From Bacteroidales bacterium (lineage in GTDB: Bacteria > Bacteroidota > Bacteroidia > Bacteroidales > GCA-2748055), in assembly GCA_021740585.1 (NCBI GenBank), contig JAIOZM010000023.1:1-50372 (forward strand): a DNA stretch of 50,372 nucleotides, written 5' to 3'. A program made the position numbers and the translations under genes. Positions 18,764 to 28,600 of the stretch are shown one piece after another; the stretch's first letter is position 1; each line of letters begins with the position of its first letter. The notes beneath the pieces are model-generated. The model worked only from the letters and a program-made list of their open reading frames with translations, ran no database searches and was not told the origin of the DNA.

Positions 18764-19279
18764 TTGAAAATATTTGTTATAGGATTTATGGGTGCGGGAA
18801 AAACTACATATGGTTTAAAACTTGCCCATTGCCTCAATTTCGATTTCATAGATCTCGATGCACAAATAGTCGAATTGGAAGGGAAATCCATAAGCAGGAT
18901 TTTTAAAGAAAAGGGTGAAAAATACTTCAGATCTGTCGAAGCAGAAAACCTGAGATCTTTGGATGGTATTGATAACGTGGTGATTTCTTTGGGTGGAGGA
19001 GCTCCTTGTTTTCATGATAATATAAAATGGATGAATGATCATGGATTGACCATTTATCTGAAGCTTGATGCTAAAAGTATTTATTCCCGTCTCAGTAATG
19101 CCAAATCGGAAAGGCCATTGATTTCGGATAAATCTAAAACCGAAATTCAGGATTATATTAATACTACACTAACTGAACGGGAAGTGTTTTATGAGCAAGC
19201 AAAGATAGTTATAGAGGCTAAAAATTTGAAAATAAAGAAATTACTTTCGATTGTTGAGAAACAACTCATTCTGGATTAG
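18764..19279 (+). CDS. aroK: Shikimate kinase, TTG start
   Basis: Phosphorylates shikimate at O3 in chorismate synthesis (cytoplasm). The P-loop GFMGAGKTT covers residues 7-15, the shikimate-binding Asp30/Asp32 lie in DFIDLD, Arg56 in YFRSVE, and the GGG motif is in SLGGGAPC. The start codon is TTG: the sequence KIFVIGFMGAGKTT is the normal family N-terminus, and the first in-frame ATG would remove half the P-loop. The gene begins 10 bases after parC, so it is probably expressed at a reduced level from the parE operon. Its stop overlaps the convergent transporter gene by 14 bases. Confidence 0.94.
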   Translation: MKIFVIGFMGAGKTTYGLKLAHCLNFDFIDLDAQIVELEGKSISRIFKEKGEKYFRSVEAENLRSLDGIDNVVISLGGGAPCFHDNIKWMNDHGLTIYLKLDAKSIYSRLSNAKSERPLISDKSKTEIQDYINTTLTEREVFYEQAKIVIEAKNLKIKKLLSIVEKQLILD

Positions 19280-20057
19280 CAGATTCTTCTTCCAGAAATT
19301 CTTTGTTTGGATCAAGATGAAGGTATTTAGCCAACATACTTGTTCCGATGTAAAAGGGAAGTGTATCCAAAAGAGCAGAAACCATTTTAAAAACGTAATT
19401 GCTCAGAATCAGGATTAATAAGCCATGAAAAACGGTTCCACCGGCAGTAAGTGTTATTGCGCTCGGAGCATAAAAAAAAGTGATGGTCACCACCGCAATC
19501 GAATCGATCATCTGACTCGTTAAGGTAGATCCATTATTCCTTAACCACAGCATCTTTCCCTTAGTCAATCTCCTGATACTGTGAAAAAGATGCACATCAA
19601 CGAATTGTGCCGTCATATAAGCAATCATGGAAGCTGCAGTAGCTCCAAATGTCCACTTTCGGATTTGAAAAAATGTGTGGTTTGAATCATCCAATGCGGG
19701 TAAACCATTTTCTAACAATTCTACCTGAGGAGGCAATACACCTCCAACCCATAAAATGAATAATACCCATATATTTAATGCTAATCCTACCCATACTACA
19801 ATATTAGCCCTTCGTCTGCCGTAAAGTTCGGATATAAAGTCGGTACAGAGGAAAGTGATAGGGTAAGGCAGAACTCCAATAAAAACAATAAACGGAATGG
19901 TTGTCCCTCCAATGGTAAAAGACAAATCAATTTGACGGGAAAGGCCCAGAATATTTAAAATTGCCAGAGTTCCCAGGAAGAAACCGGCTAATATTATGAA
20001 TACAACCTCACGTCTGCGCGCAATTTTTTTATCTACAATGTCACCGAAATCGAACAT
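19266..20057 (-). CDS. Queuosine precursor transporter (YhhQ/VUT family)
   Basis: An inner-membrane protein importing the queuine/preQ precursors used to modify tRNA wobble bases. Residues 1-263 contain about six hydrophobic segments. The family features are the early LNILG segment, PFIVFIGVLPYPITFLCTDF, the SELYGRRRAN loop and the later histidine-rich VDVHLFHSIRR. No queuosine riboswitch (preQ1 type) was recognised in the 5' region. It converges on aroK with overlapping stop ends (19266-19279). Confidence 0.88.
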   Translation of the reverse strand: MFDFGDIVDKKIARRREVVFIILAGFFLGTLAILNILGLSRQIDLSFTIGGTTIPFIVFIGVLPYPITFLCTDFISELYGRRRANIVVWVGLALNIWVLFILWVGGVLPPQVELLENGLPALDDSNHTFFQIRKWTFGATAASMIAYMTAQFVDVHLFHSIRRLTKGKMLWLRNNGSTLTSQMIDSIAVVTITFFYAPSAITLTAGGTVFHGLLILILSNYVFKMVSALLDTLPFYIGTSMLAKYLHLDPNKEFLEEESANPE

Positions 20058-20458
20058 AATATTTCGCCAAATAATTTAATTAAAAGTATTAAAAAAAAAC
20101 TAACTAAAACAATAGCCCGCTTAAGAATAATAATTATTTATAGTGTAATCCACATAAGTCCAGATCATTAATAGATCAAAAAAAAATATTTAAGGGGTAA
20201 TATAAATCATTGTTGCCTCCTAAAACTTAGTAAACCTAATTAGAATGCTGCAATGACTATGACGATCAAGTGATTATGGTCGGTGAAGGGTGTCATTGGT
20301 AGCGCAGCGAAGCTATCTCACGTTTTCACCGGACAACAATGTATCCAAATAAAAAATGTGAAAAATATAACGAATCAGGATAAAATGACAGATAAGGCCT
20401 GTCTAAATAAGAAAAAATTAGTATTTTGGTAGATTCTATTTAATTAATAAGGGAGAAG
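20058..20458. other. 401-bp divergent intergenic region ahead of the six-gene cluster
   Basis: AT-rich noncoding DNA between the transporter gene (minus) and the large plus-strand cluster, so it must hold both promoters. The clearest feature is the nested hairpin at 20281-20331. A candidate -7 box TATTTTGG (20422-20429, one mismatch) precedes the first gene, without a good -33 TTG. GGGAGAAG (20451-20458) directly before the ATG is a possible weak ribosome binding site. No RNA gene was recognised. Confidence 0.5.
20281..20331. repeat. Nested inverted repeat
   Basis: An outer 7-bp stem (CGGTGAA at 20281-20287 with TTCACCG at 20325-20331) encloses an inner 6-bp stem (GGTAGC at 20298-20303 with GCTATC at 20312-20317, one G-T pair) around the loop GCAGCGAA. 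The block is notably more GC-rich than the flanking DNA. It may be a dispersed repeat or a structured leader element; no T tract follows either strand closely. Confidence 0.5.
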
Positions 20459-23400
20459 ATGTCATCAGGGCTCCGAAAAAACTTAAATATTGAAAAAGAA
20501 GAATTAGCTAGTGTACTTATTCTTTTGTTTCAATCAGTCTTCTTAGGAATTTATGCGGGTGCTTTCGATGTAAGTGCTCAATCTTATTTTCTTGATGTCT
20601 TTAGTGCCGACCTTATTCCCAAGGCTTTCGCCTACTCAGGTGCCGTGGGAATTGTGATCACTTCCGTTTATTCCTTTCTTCAATCGAGAGTCAGGTTTTC
20701 CCAGTTTGCTGTTATTAACCTTTTATTCGTGGCCGTGGTTACTATAGCCTTGAGAATTGGTTTCTTTTTCTTTGACAAGGAAAATCTGGTTTTTATAATG
20801 TTGGTGTTAATGGGACCACTTACAATTATTAGTTTTCTGGGTTTTTGGGGTACCGTGGGCAGGATTTATAGTCTGAGACAGGGGAAACGTCTATTTGGTA
20901 TTATAGATACCGGACAGATTGTAGGTATAATTTTAGCTTCCTATGCCATTCCTGTATTGCTTAGTTTTAGTTTTGATATTCTTAATTCTCTTTACATTTG
21001 CTCAGGAAGTATATTTATTGCCTTATTAATTCAGGTTTATATTTCGTCCAGATATAAACTTACCGATCAAAGTGAACAAAACTATCCCTCAGAATTAAAA
21101 GAAATAAAGAGAAATAACTTCCTTGATCTCTTCAGGAATAAGTATACCATGTTAATGGTTAGTTTTGTTGTATTGTCAGTACTCGCTGCATTTTTTATTC
21201 ACTATTCATTTCTTGTTGTAACCGAAACGAATTTCCCCGAGCCTACAACTCTCGCTTCTTTTTTGGGTGTATTTATGGGTACCGTAATGGTTTTCTCCCT
21301 CATCTTAAAAACATTTGTATTTAATCGTTTAATGAAAACCTACGGCTTAAAACTGGCCCTGACCATTGCGCCGGTAATATTGGGGATTTTTGTAGTGGGT
21401 GCAATCCTCGTGGGTAAGTTTTATGGATTTTCTGCATCATCATCAGGATTTACCTTGTTTTTCTTATTGATTGTTTCAGGAAAATTATTCTCCAAATCGC
21501 TTAAGGATTCGGTAGAAGTCCCTTCTTCTAAAATACTTTATCAATCACTCGATTCGAAAATCAGGTATGGTGTTCAGTCCAGAATTGATGGTACCGTAAA
21601 TGAAATAGCAGCTCTTTCTGCCGGACTTCTCCTTGTTAGTCTGGCTTTGGTGCAAACATTCAATATAATGCATTTCTCATATGTTCTGGCCATAATATTA
21701 TCTTTATGGATTACCATTGCCTTTTTCTTGCACAGAGCATATAAGGTCTCATTGAGTAATGCTCTGATCAAATTCAAACAGACTGAAGCAAAAAAATCAG
21801 ATGGGGTCAAATTAAATGAAAGAGTTGTATCTGAAAGTGATAGCTCAGTAAGTCTGGAAAACATACTTGAGTTTGCACCCCAAGCCTGGAACGGTTTTAT
21901 TACCAGGAATTTGAAGCCTTTGCTCCTTGGAAATGAAAAGCTTCGGACAATAACCCTTGATTGGATATCCAGACTTAATATTTCAGAGTCCAGAGATATA
22001 TTGATTGAAATGGAGAAATCGGGTGAATTTGGCTCCAAAACCTCTTTTTCAACTTTGCTAAACAGGTTTAGACTGAGAGAAGATAAACTCAGTTTTAAAG
22101 ATATTGGCCAACTGGCACAATCGGGTGTTAAAGTAGATCGGTTGAATGCTGTACTCGCAATTGGGAACTCCATGGATGATCAGACACAGATATATCTGCC
22201 CCTTCTTTTAAAAGATAATGACCCTGATGTGAGGATTTCCTCAATCAGACTCGTTGGTAGTCGAAAATTTATATACTTCGCACCGGCATTAATCGAGCTC
22301 CTCGATCATAAAACCTATTATCCTTTTGCATTTAATTCATTGGGGGCAATGGTGAATGAGGTACTTGATAAATTGGATCAGGCATTCTATAAAACCCATG
22401 CTTCAGAAAAGCTTATGATAAGAATCATCAGATTAATGAGCATGGCAGAGGCAGAACTTGCTATACCCTATTTGAAGACAAAACTAGATCAACATTTAGC
22501 CAATATTCATATCGAATCATTTAAGGCACTTGAAAAACTGAATTATATCCCTGACACACAGTTTAGTCAGAGACTTATGGAACATATATTGATGTTAACA
22601 GGTGTAACGGCTTGGAATATTTCTGTAAGACAAAGCCTTAAGGAGTCCTCCTTTTCTGATGAGCTTATAGATGCCTTTGAAGAAGAAATAAACAATAGCT
22701 ATGATCAGATTTTTCTAACACTTTCTCTTTTATACGATTCAAAGACAATTGCTCAGATTAAAGCTAATTTTGAAACCGGTTCAGGCGAAAGTATTGGTTA
22801 TTCTCTTGAATTGCTCGATCTTTTTGTAGATGAAAATATAAAGGCAAATCTTTTTACCATTCTGGAATTTAGCAAGGAATCGAGCAAAATACACAATTTA
22901 CAATCTGAGTTTCCGGTTGAAATTCTATACGGTGAAAAGATATTGCATGCCATAATGAACCGGGATTATAATTACTTAAATACATATACCCTTATTTTAG
23001 CAATTAAGGAAACTACTAAATTAGAGGGTTATCAGGCTGACAATAACCTAATTGCTCATCTGTTTAATGCAAATTTTGTGGTCGCTGAGACGGCATGCCG
23101 TCAATTGTATTTCCTCGACAGAAGGCTTTTACTATCGGTATTGCCAAGGCTGGAAAAGCAAAAAAGAATTAGACTGGAGGAGAGTATCTCTGTCTGGGGA
23201 GAAGGCAAAATTAGTGACTATAGTGACAGCTTCGAAATCTTGAAATCATCATCCTTATCAGAGATTATCTCAAACACAAATTTGTTTAAAATATCGGGAT
23301 TATTCCAACAAATTGACCTTAAGAAAGAGATAGATGCTGTAATTAAAACATCGAAAACAAAAGATTTCTTTTTGTACTTCGCCGCTGGGAATATCAAAAT

Positions 23401-23632
23401 TAAAACTAAAGTAAAACAGAACCTTATTAAAGCAGGTGAGTTTAACTGCATAAAGATTGATGATTCTGAAGCTTCAAATGATATTAGTTTTAGTTCTGAT
23501 GAAACGAACACTCTTTTGGTATTGAAAGCTGAAGATTTGAAAGAATTAATTTTCGATTATGAAGAAATCTTTATCGACGTACCCGGAATATTGCTTGGAA
23601 ATCAAAGTACTGACCCCTTAATTAAACGCTAA
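20459..23632 (+). CDS. Nucleotide-transporter-like membrane protein fused to HEAT-like repeats
   Basis: A 1057-residue protein in two halves. Residues 15 to about 430 contain roughly 11-12 hydrophobic helices arranged as in MFS-fold carriers. The overall look recalls the ATP:ADP antiporter (Tlc/NTT) relatives of free-living bacteria, but I cannot see residues that prove nucleotide exchange. Residues about 470-800 are soluble and helical, with HEAT-like units such as LLLKDNDPDVRISSIRLVGS. The last 100 residues are mixed alpha/beta (KDFFLYFAAGNIKIKT) and could be a degenerate regulatory domain. It opens the six-gene cluster, and the phosphatase gene starts 6 bases later, so a sensory or scaffolding role at the inner membrane is as plausible as transport. 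Confidence 0.7.
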   Translation: MSSGLRKNLNIEKEELASVLILLFQSVFLGIYAGAFDVSAQSYFLDVFSADLIPKAFAYSGAVGIVITSVYSFLQSRVRFSQFAVINLLFVAVVTIALRIGFFFFDKENLVFIMLVLMGPLTIISFLGFWGTVGRIYSLRQGKRLFGIIDTGQIVGIILASYAIPVLLSFSFDILNSLYICSGSIFIALLIQVYISSRYKLTDQSEQNYPSELKEIKRNNFLDLFRNKYTMLMVSFVVLSVLAAFFIHYSFLVVTETNFPEPTTLASFLGVFMGTVMVFSLILKTFVFNRLMKTYGLKLALTIAPVILGIFVVGAILVGKFYGFSASSSGFTLFFLLIVSGKLFSKSLKDSVEVPSSKILYQSLDSKIRYGVQSRIDGTVNEIAALSAGLLLVSLALVQTFNIMHFSYVLAIILSLWITIAFFLHRAYKVSLSNALIKFKQTEAKKSDGVKLNERVVSESDSSVSLENILEFAPQAWNGFITRNLKPLLLGNEKLRTITLDWISRLNISESRDILIEMEKSGEFGSKTSFSTLLNRFRLREDKLSFKDIGQLAQSGVKVDRLNAVLAIGNSMDDQTQIYLPLLLKDNDPDVRISSIRLVGSRKFIYFAPALIELLDHKTYYPFAFNSLGAMVNEVLDKLDQAFYKTHASEKLMIRIIRLMSMAEAELAIPYLKTKLDQHLANIHIESFKALEKLNYIPDTQFSQRLMEHILMLTGVTAWNISVRQSLKESSFSDELIDAFEEEINNSYDQIFLTLSLLYDSKTIAQIKANFETGSGESIGYSLELLDLFVDENIKANLFTILEFSKESSKIHNLQSEFPVEILYGEKILHAIMNRDYNYLNTYTLILAIKETTKLEGYQADNNLIAHLFNANFVVAETACRQLYFLDRRLLLSVLPRLEKQKRIRLEESISVWGEGKISDYSDSFEILKSSSLSEIISNTNLFKISGLFQQIDLKKEIDAVIKTSKTKDFFLYFAAGNIKIKTKVKQNLIKAGEFNCIKIDDSEASNDISFSSDETNTLLVLKAEDLKELIFDYEEIFIDVPGILLGNQSTDPLIKR

Positions 23633-23638
23633 ATATAT

Positions 23639-25684
23639 ATGGAAAAAAGAACAACCATTTTCCGACAATTGATTTTTAATATTGTTTTGCCGGCAATTCT
23701 GGCTCTTCTATTATTAGGGGTATTGAATTATCAGAATACAAAAGCTATTCTGATTAATTCTTCAGAAAATGAAAGCCTTATTATTACCGATGAGATCAGG
23801 CATATACACGAAATGCAGGATATGGCTTTGGATATTTTGGAAGTACAACTCGATAATAAAATGCGGGAGTACAGTGATCGGCTGATTAAGGATTATTTTA
23901 AAAATACCAATCAAATTGAACAGATTGATTTAAATACAGTAAGACTTGAACTGGGAATGATACCTGAATCTGAAGATATATACATAATTAACAGACAGGG
24001 AATAATAGTGAATACGACTTTTGAAAATGATAGAAATTTGAATCTTTTCAATTTTGGAACTGAACATAAGGAACTTATAGAGAATGTTTTTGAATCGGAG
24101 AACTATTTAAGCGAAAGGTTTGCTATCGAGGATAAAACAAGAAGAATCAAGAAATTTACTTATCAGCCTACCCTGGATGGGAAATATATTGTAGAGCTGG
24201 GAATTTACTCAACACAGGCCGATACATTAATCCAAACAGTAAAGGACAGACTGAATAACATTTCGAATAAAAAAGGAAGTATTGAATCTGTCGAACTTTT
24301 TATAGGTTCCGACAATCCATTTTCACTTAACAGAAACGCAAAACTGGAACCCGATCATCTTGCCATATACAAGTCGGTGCTCGAGACAAAAAACAAGATT
24401 ATACTTCATGAGAAAAAGGCTAAGAAAAGGTTGCAATACGAATACATTTACATGGTTAGAAAAAATACAGATTTATACAAAGAATCTGTTATTCGAATTG
24501 TTTCCGACAAAGGACCTGAAATTAACTCCTTGCGATTAGAGCTGTTAAAATTCTTTGTTATTTTCGGTGCTACTATTTTGATAGTGATTATTATGTTATA
24601 TCGAAAAACACGCGTAATAACGGACCCGATTAAACTATTGGTTGAAAAAGTTAACCGAATCTCTAACGGTCATTTGGATGAAAGGGCTGAGATAATCGGA
24701 AATAATGAAATTGCTTCTTTGTCAGAACAATTCAATGATATGATATCCCAATTAGAGAGCTATTATTATGAACTTGAGGAGAAAGTAAAAGAAAGGACAG
24801 CTGAAATTCAATCACAAAAAGAAGAAATTGAAGCCCAAAGAGATTCTATTCAGGAGCAAAGAAATATACTTTCAGATATCAATAAATCACTCCAAAAAGC
24901 ATATCTGGAAATTGAAGAACAGAAAAAGCATATAGAAGATAGCATTCATTATGCAAAACGAATTCAGAACGCCATTCTCCCTCCCGACGAATTTGTAAAA
25001 AAACACTTGCGCGATTCCTTTATACTTTACAGACCCAAAGATATAGTTAGCGGCGACTTTTACTGGATGTCGCATAAGGATAATAAAACATATATTGCTG
25101 CAGTAGACTGTACCGGACATGGGGTGCCTGGGGCTTTCATGTCTATAGTTGGCAATAACCAGTTAAATTATACAGTAAATGTATTAGGTGTTCGCACAAC
25201 CGATGAAATTCTGAACTCACTAAACGAAGGTGTTACCCGTGCTTTACGTCAAACCCGTGCCAGTTCATCTGTGAAAGATGGAATGGATATGGCACTTCTC
25301 TGCATAGATGATAATATGAAGAATGCCTGCTTCTCAGGTGCTTATAACCCCCTTTATCTGGTGAGAGATGGAGAACTAATTCAGATAAAGCCGGATAAGT
25401 TTCCTGTAGGTGGCTTTCTCGATGAAAAGCTTAAAGTTTTTACCCGTACAGATTTAGAACTGCAGAAAGGTGATGTGCTATACATCTTCTCTGATGGGTA
25501 TCAGGACCAGTTTGGTGGACCCAAAGAAAGAAAATTTATGATAAAGAAATTTAGAGAATTGTTGCTGAATATTCATACAGAATCGATGCCGGAACAGAAA
25601 GAAATATTAAATCAGGTAATAGATGACTGGAGGGGTGAAGTGGATCAAATCGATGATATTCTTGTAATTGGGGTAAGGATTTAA
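23639..25684 (+). CDS. Membrane sensor with HAMP and SpoIIE/PP2C serine phosphatase domain
   Basis: 681 residues. A first membrane helix (about 11-30) and a second (about 303-323) bracket a sensor domain of about 270 residues exposed to the periplasm. A HAMP linker (about 326-380, DPIKLLVEKVNRISNGHL) and a long coiled coil rich in Glu, Gln and Lys follow. The C-terminal phosphatase (from about 450) begins with the typical YAKRIQNAILPP and has metal-binding acidic motifs in VSGDFYW, AAVDCTGHGVPGAFMS and FSDGYQDQFGG. Relatives dephosphorylate STAS-domain anti-anti-sigma or similar proteins in partner switching. No such partner is encoded in the window. It sits second in the six-gene cluster, with 6- and 15-base gaps on either side. 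Confidence 0.88.
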   Translation: MEKRTTIFRQLIFNIVLPAILALLLLGVLNYQNTKAILINSSENESLIITDEIRHIHEMQDMALDILEVQLDNKMREYSDRLIKDYFKNTNQIEQIDLNTVRLELGMIPESEDIYIINRQGIIVNTTFENDRNLNLFNFGTEHKELIENVFESENYLSERFAIEDKTRRIKKFTYQPTLDGKYIVELGIYSTQADTLIQTVKDRLNNISNKKGSIESVELFIGSDNPFSLNRNAKLEPDHLAIYKSVLETKNKIILHEKKAKKRLQYEYIYMVRKNTDLYKESVIRIVSDKGPEINSLRLELLKFFVIFGATILIVIIMLYRKTRVITDPIKLLVEKVNRISNGHLDERAEIIGNNEIASLSEQFNDMISQLESYYYELEEKVKERTAEIQSQKEEIEAQRDSIQEQRNILSDINKSLQKAYLEIEEQKKHIEDSIHYAKRIQNAILPPDEFVKKHLRDSFILYRPKDIVSGDFYWMSHKDNKTYIAAVDCTGHGVPGAFMSIVGNNQLNYTVNVLGVRTTDEILNSLNEGVTRALRQTRASSSVKDGMDMALLCIDDNMKNACFSGAYNPLYLVRDGELIQIKPDKFPVGGFLDEKLKVFTRTDLELQKGDVLYIFSDGYQDQFGGPKERKFMIKKFRELLLNIHTESMPEQKEILNQVIDDWRGEVDQIDDILVIGVRI

Positions 25685-25699
25685 TCTAACAATATTATT

Positions 25700-28600
25700 A
25701 TGGCTGTTACATCATCACAAAAAAAATCAAATAATAAATTAAATCCATATCCGGGTTTGAGACCATTTACTCAGGAGGAGGCTCATTTGTTTTTTGGAAG
25801 AGAAGGACAGGTAGATAATGTTGTAAATAGTTTGTTGAAAAATAAGTTCATTGCTGTTATAGGTTCATCGGGTAGTGGAAAATCATCTTTGATTTATTGT
25901 GGAGTTTTAAGTAAAATTCTGGAGAAAGGTTCATGGAATGTTATCACAACAAGACCGGGGAATATGCCTTTCGAAAACCTTAATCAATCGGTTAATGCCA
26001 TTTTGAAAAAAACTTCCCCACTCGATCAAAATCCAGTTTCAGCAAAAGAATCTATATCAGAATTGCTTAAATCAGACTTCGCTAATAGCAAAAAGTCAAG
26101 CGTAATTGTAATAGATCAATTTGAAGAATTGTTTCGTTTTTCGTCTATGGGAGGAGATTCCGACTCCATCATAGCAAGAAAGGATTATGCCGATTTCATT
26201 GTCGAATTAGTAAATCAGGATGAATTTCCGGTTTTTATTATCATTACCATGCGCTCCGATTTTATTGGGGAATGCTCCAGATATCAGAATTTTACAGCCC
26301 TTATAAATAAGTCTAACTACCTGATTCCGAGAATGTCTCGCGATAATTTTAAGTCTGTAATAGAAAAACCTGTCAAAATATTTGGAAAGGCAATAGAAGA
26401 AGCTCTCGTTCAAAAAATTCTCGAAGAAGTTGGTGATGATCAGGATCAGTTACCCGTGCTTCAGCATGCATTGATGAGGACATGGAATTATTGGATGGAG
26501 AATTCTTCCGGTGAGAAAACAATAACGATTTCAGATTACGAAAAAATTGGGGGTATTGAGAGGGCGCTGAGTGATCATGCCAATGAGGCTTATGATGAGC
26601 TAAACCCCACAGAAAAAATAGCTTGTGAGAAAATATTCAGGTCCCTTACTGAAAAAGGACTTGATAATAAGGGGGTGCGTCGGCCTGGCAAAGTTTCCAA
26701 TCTTGCTAAAATATCTGAAAGCTCTGTTGAACAGGTAATTAAAATTGTAAATATTTTTCGGGCTGAAGGCCGTTCATTCCTGACCCCCTCCATTTCAATT
26801 AGTATTGATGAAGATTCGGTTATCGACTTGTCTCATGAAGCGCTAATGAGAATATGGGACCGACTGAATAATTGGGTTGAAGAAGAAGCTACTGCGGTGG
26901 GGATGTATAAAAGATTGGCCGATTCAGCAGCAAACTATCAGGTGGGAAAAACAAGTCTTTGGAGGCCACCGGACCTGCAACTTGCCATTAACTGGCGAAA
27001 TAAAAACAACCCTAATCTTGCCTGGGCAGAACGTCATAATCCCGCCTATGAGAGAACAATCGTATTTTTGAATACCAGTGAAGAAGAGTACGAACGCGAA
27101 GAAAATAATAAAATCAGACTTCAAAAACTTAGGCTGAGAAGGACCAGAGTTTTTGCCCTGATTCTTGGTTCTGTAGCAATAATTTCTTTGGTGATGTTTC
27201 TTTGGACGAGACAATTATCAGTGAACCTCGAACAACAAATTGTTATTGCAGAGACAGAACGAAATACAGCCGAACAAAAAACCATTGAAGCTGAGCAGCA
27301 AAAAAAGATTGCTCAGGATAATATGGAAATTGCGCAGATAGAACGACTAAGAGCTGACACCGCAGCCTATCTTGCTGAGGAGAAAAGATTGGAGGCTGTG
27401 GAAAGTGCGAAAATCGCGGCTACCCAAACCAGAAGAGCAGAGCTAAATCTTATCCGGGCTAATGAGCAGAGTGATCTTGCAATAAAAAATGCTCAGGAAG
27501 CCCTGAATCAACAAAAAGCAGCAGAAGCTGCCCGGGAGCAGGCCTATCAGCAAAGGATGCTTTCCGTTGCAAAAACTATGGCTGTAAAATCGCAAGCCAT
27601 TAGTACCGATAAGGATTTAAAAGCCCTTCTTTCGCTTCAGGCATTTAGGTTTAATGAGGAATACAAGGGAGAATCATTTGATGTGGATATTTATGACGGA
27701 TTGTACTCATCTTTGAAACTTCTTTTAGGAAATGATTATAATGTTCTTAAAGGTCATAATAATGCGGTCCGATCATTGACCGTACTGAAAGGTAGTAATT
27801 CATTCTTTACTTCCGGAAGTGACGGGAAAATACTAAAATGGGATATAGACAGTCTGGAATATAAATATTCAACGATTATTGAAGGAAGAAATATAATTGA
27901 AAAAATTGCTGCTACTTCAAATGGAAAATATCTCCTGGCAGCCGAAAACCGCAAAGGTTTATTTTTATTTGAGTTAAACTCCCAAAATCTTTTGCCGGTT
28001 GAAATGACCGGACTTGATATGAACATCAGGGCTATTGCGCCTGCTCCTGACAATAATACTGTTTTTACCTGCGGACTAAATAATATAATTGAGGTTTGGA
28101 ATCTGAAGGAGAAAAAGTCTGAGAAGTTTGCCGATACCCAATCAAGAATTAATGATCTTTCTGTTTCAGTAGACGGGACTATTCTGGCCGGGGCATCAAA
28201 AGATGGGAAAGTAATTTATTGGCAGATTAGTGATGCATCGGCGACAGAAATTAAATCTGATTCTCTTAACCCGGTTCAAACACTTGAATTTTCACCTGAT
28301 GGAAAGTATCTTGCCTGTGGAACAATCGACGGGGGAATCCAAATATTTAACACATCAAATAATAAACTAGTTGCAAATTTGCAGGGGCATATGGCCAGAG
28401 TAACCGATTTCTCCTTCTCTTCCGACAATAATTTTCTGGTGTCTGCTTCTTATGATAATACAGTAATGTTCTGGAATTTATTAGATTTTACAAGTCCGCC
28501 GATTGTACTTACCGATAATTCAGGCTTTGTATTTGCAGCCGCTTTTATTGGGGATGGAAATTATTTTGTAAGTGGAAGTGCAGAGGATCCCAGGCTGATT

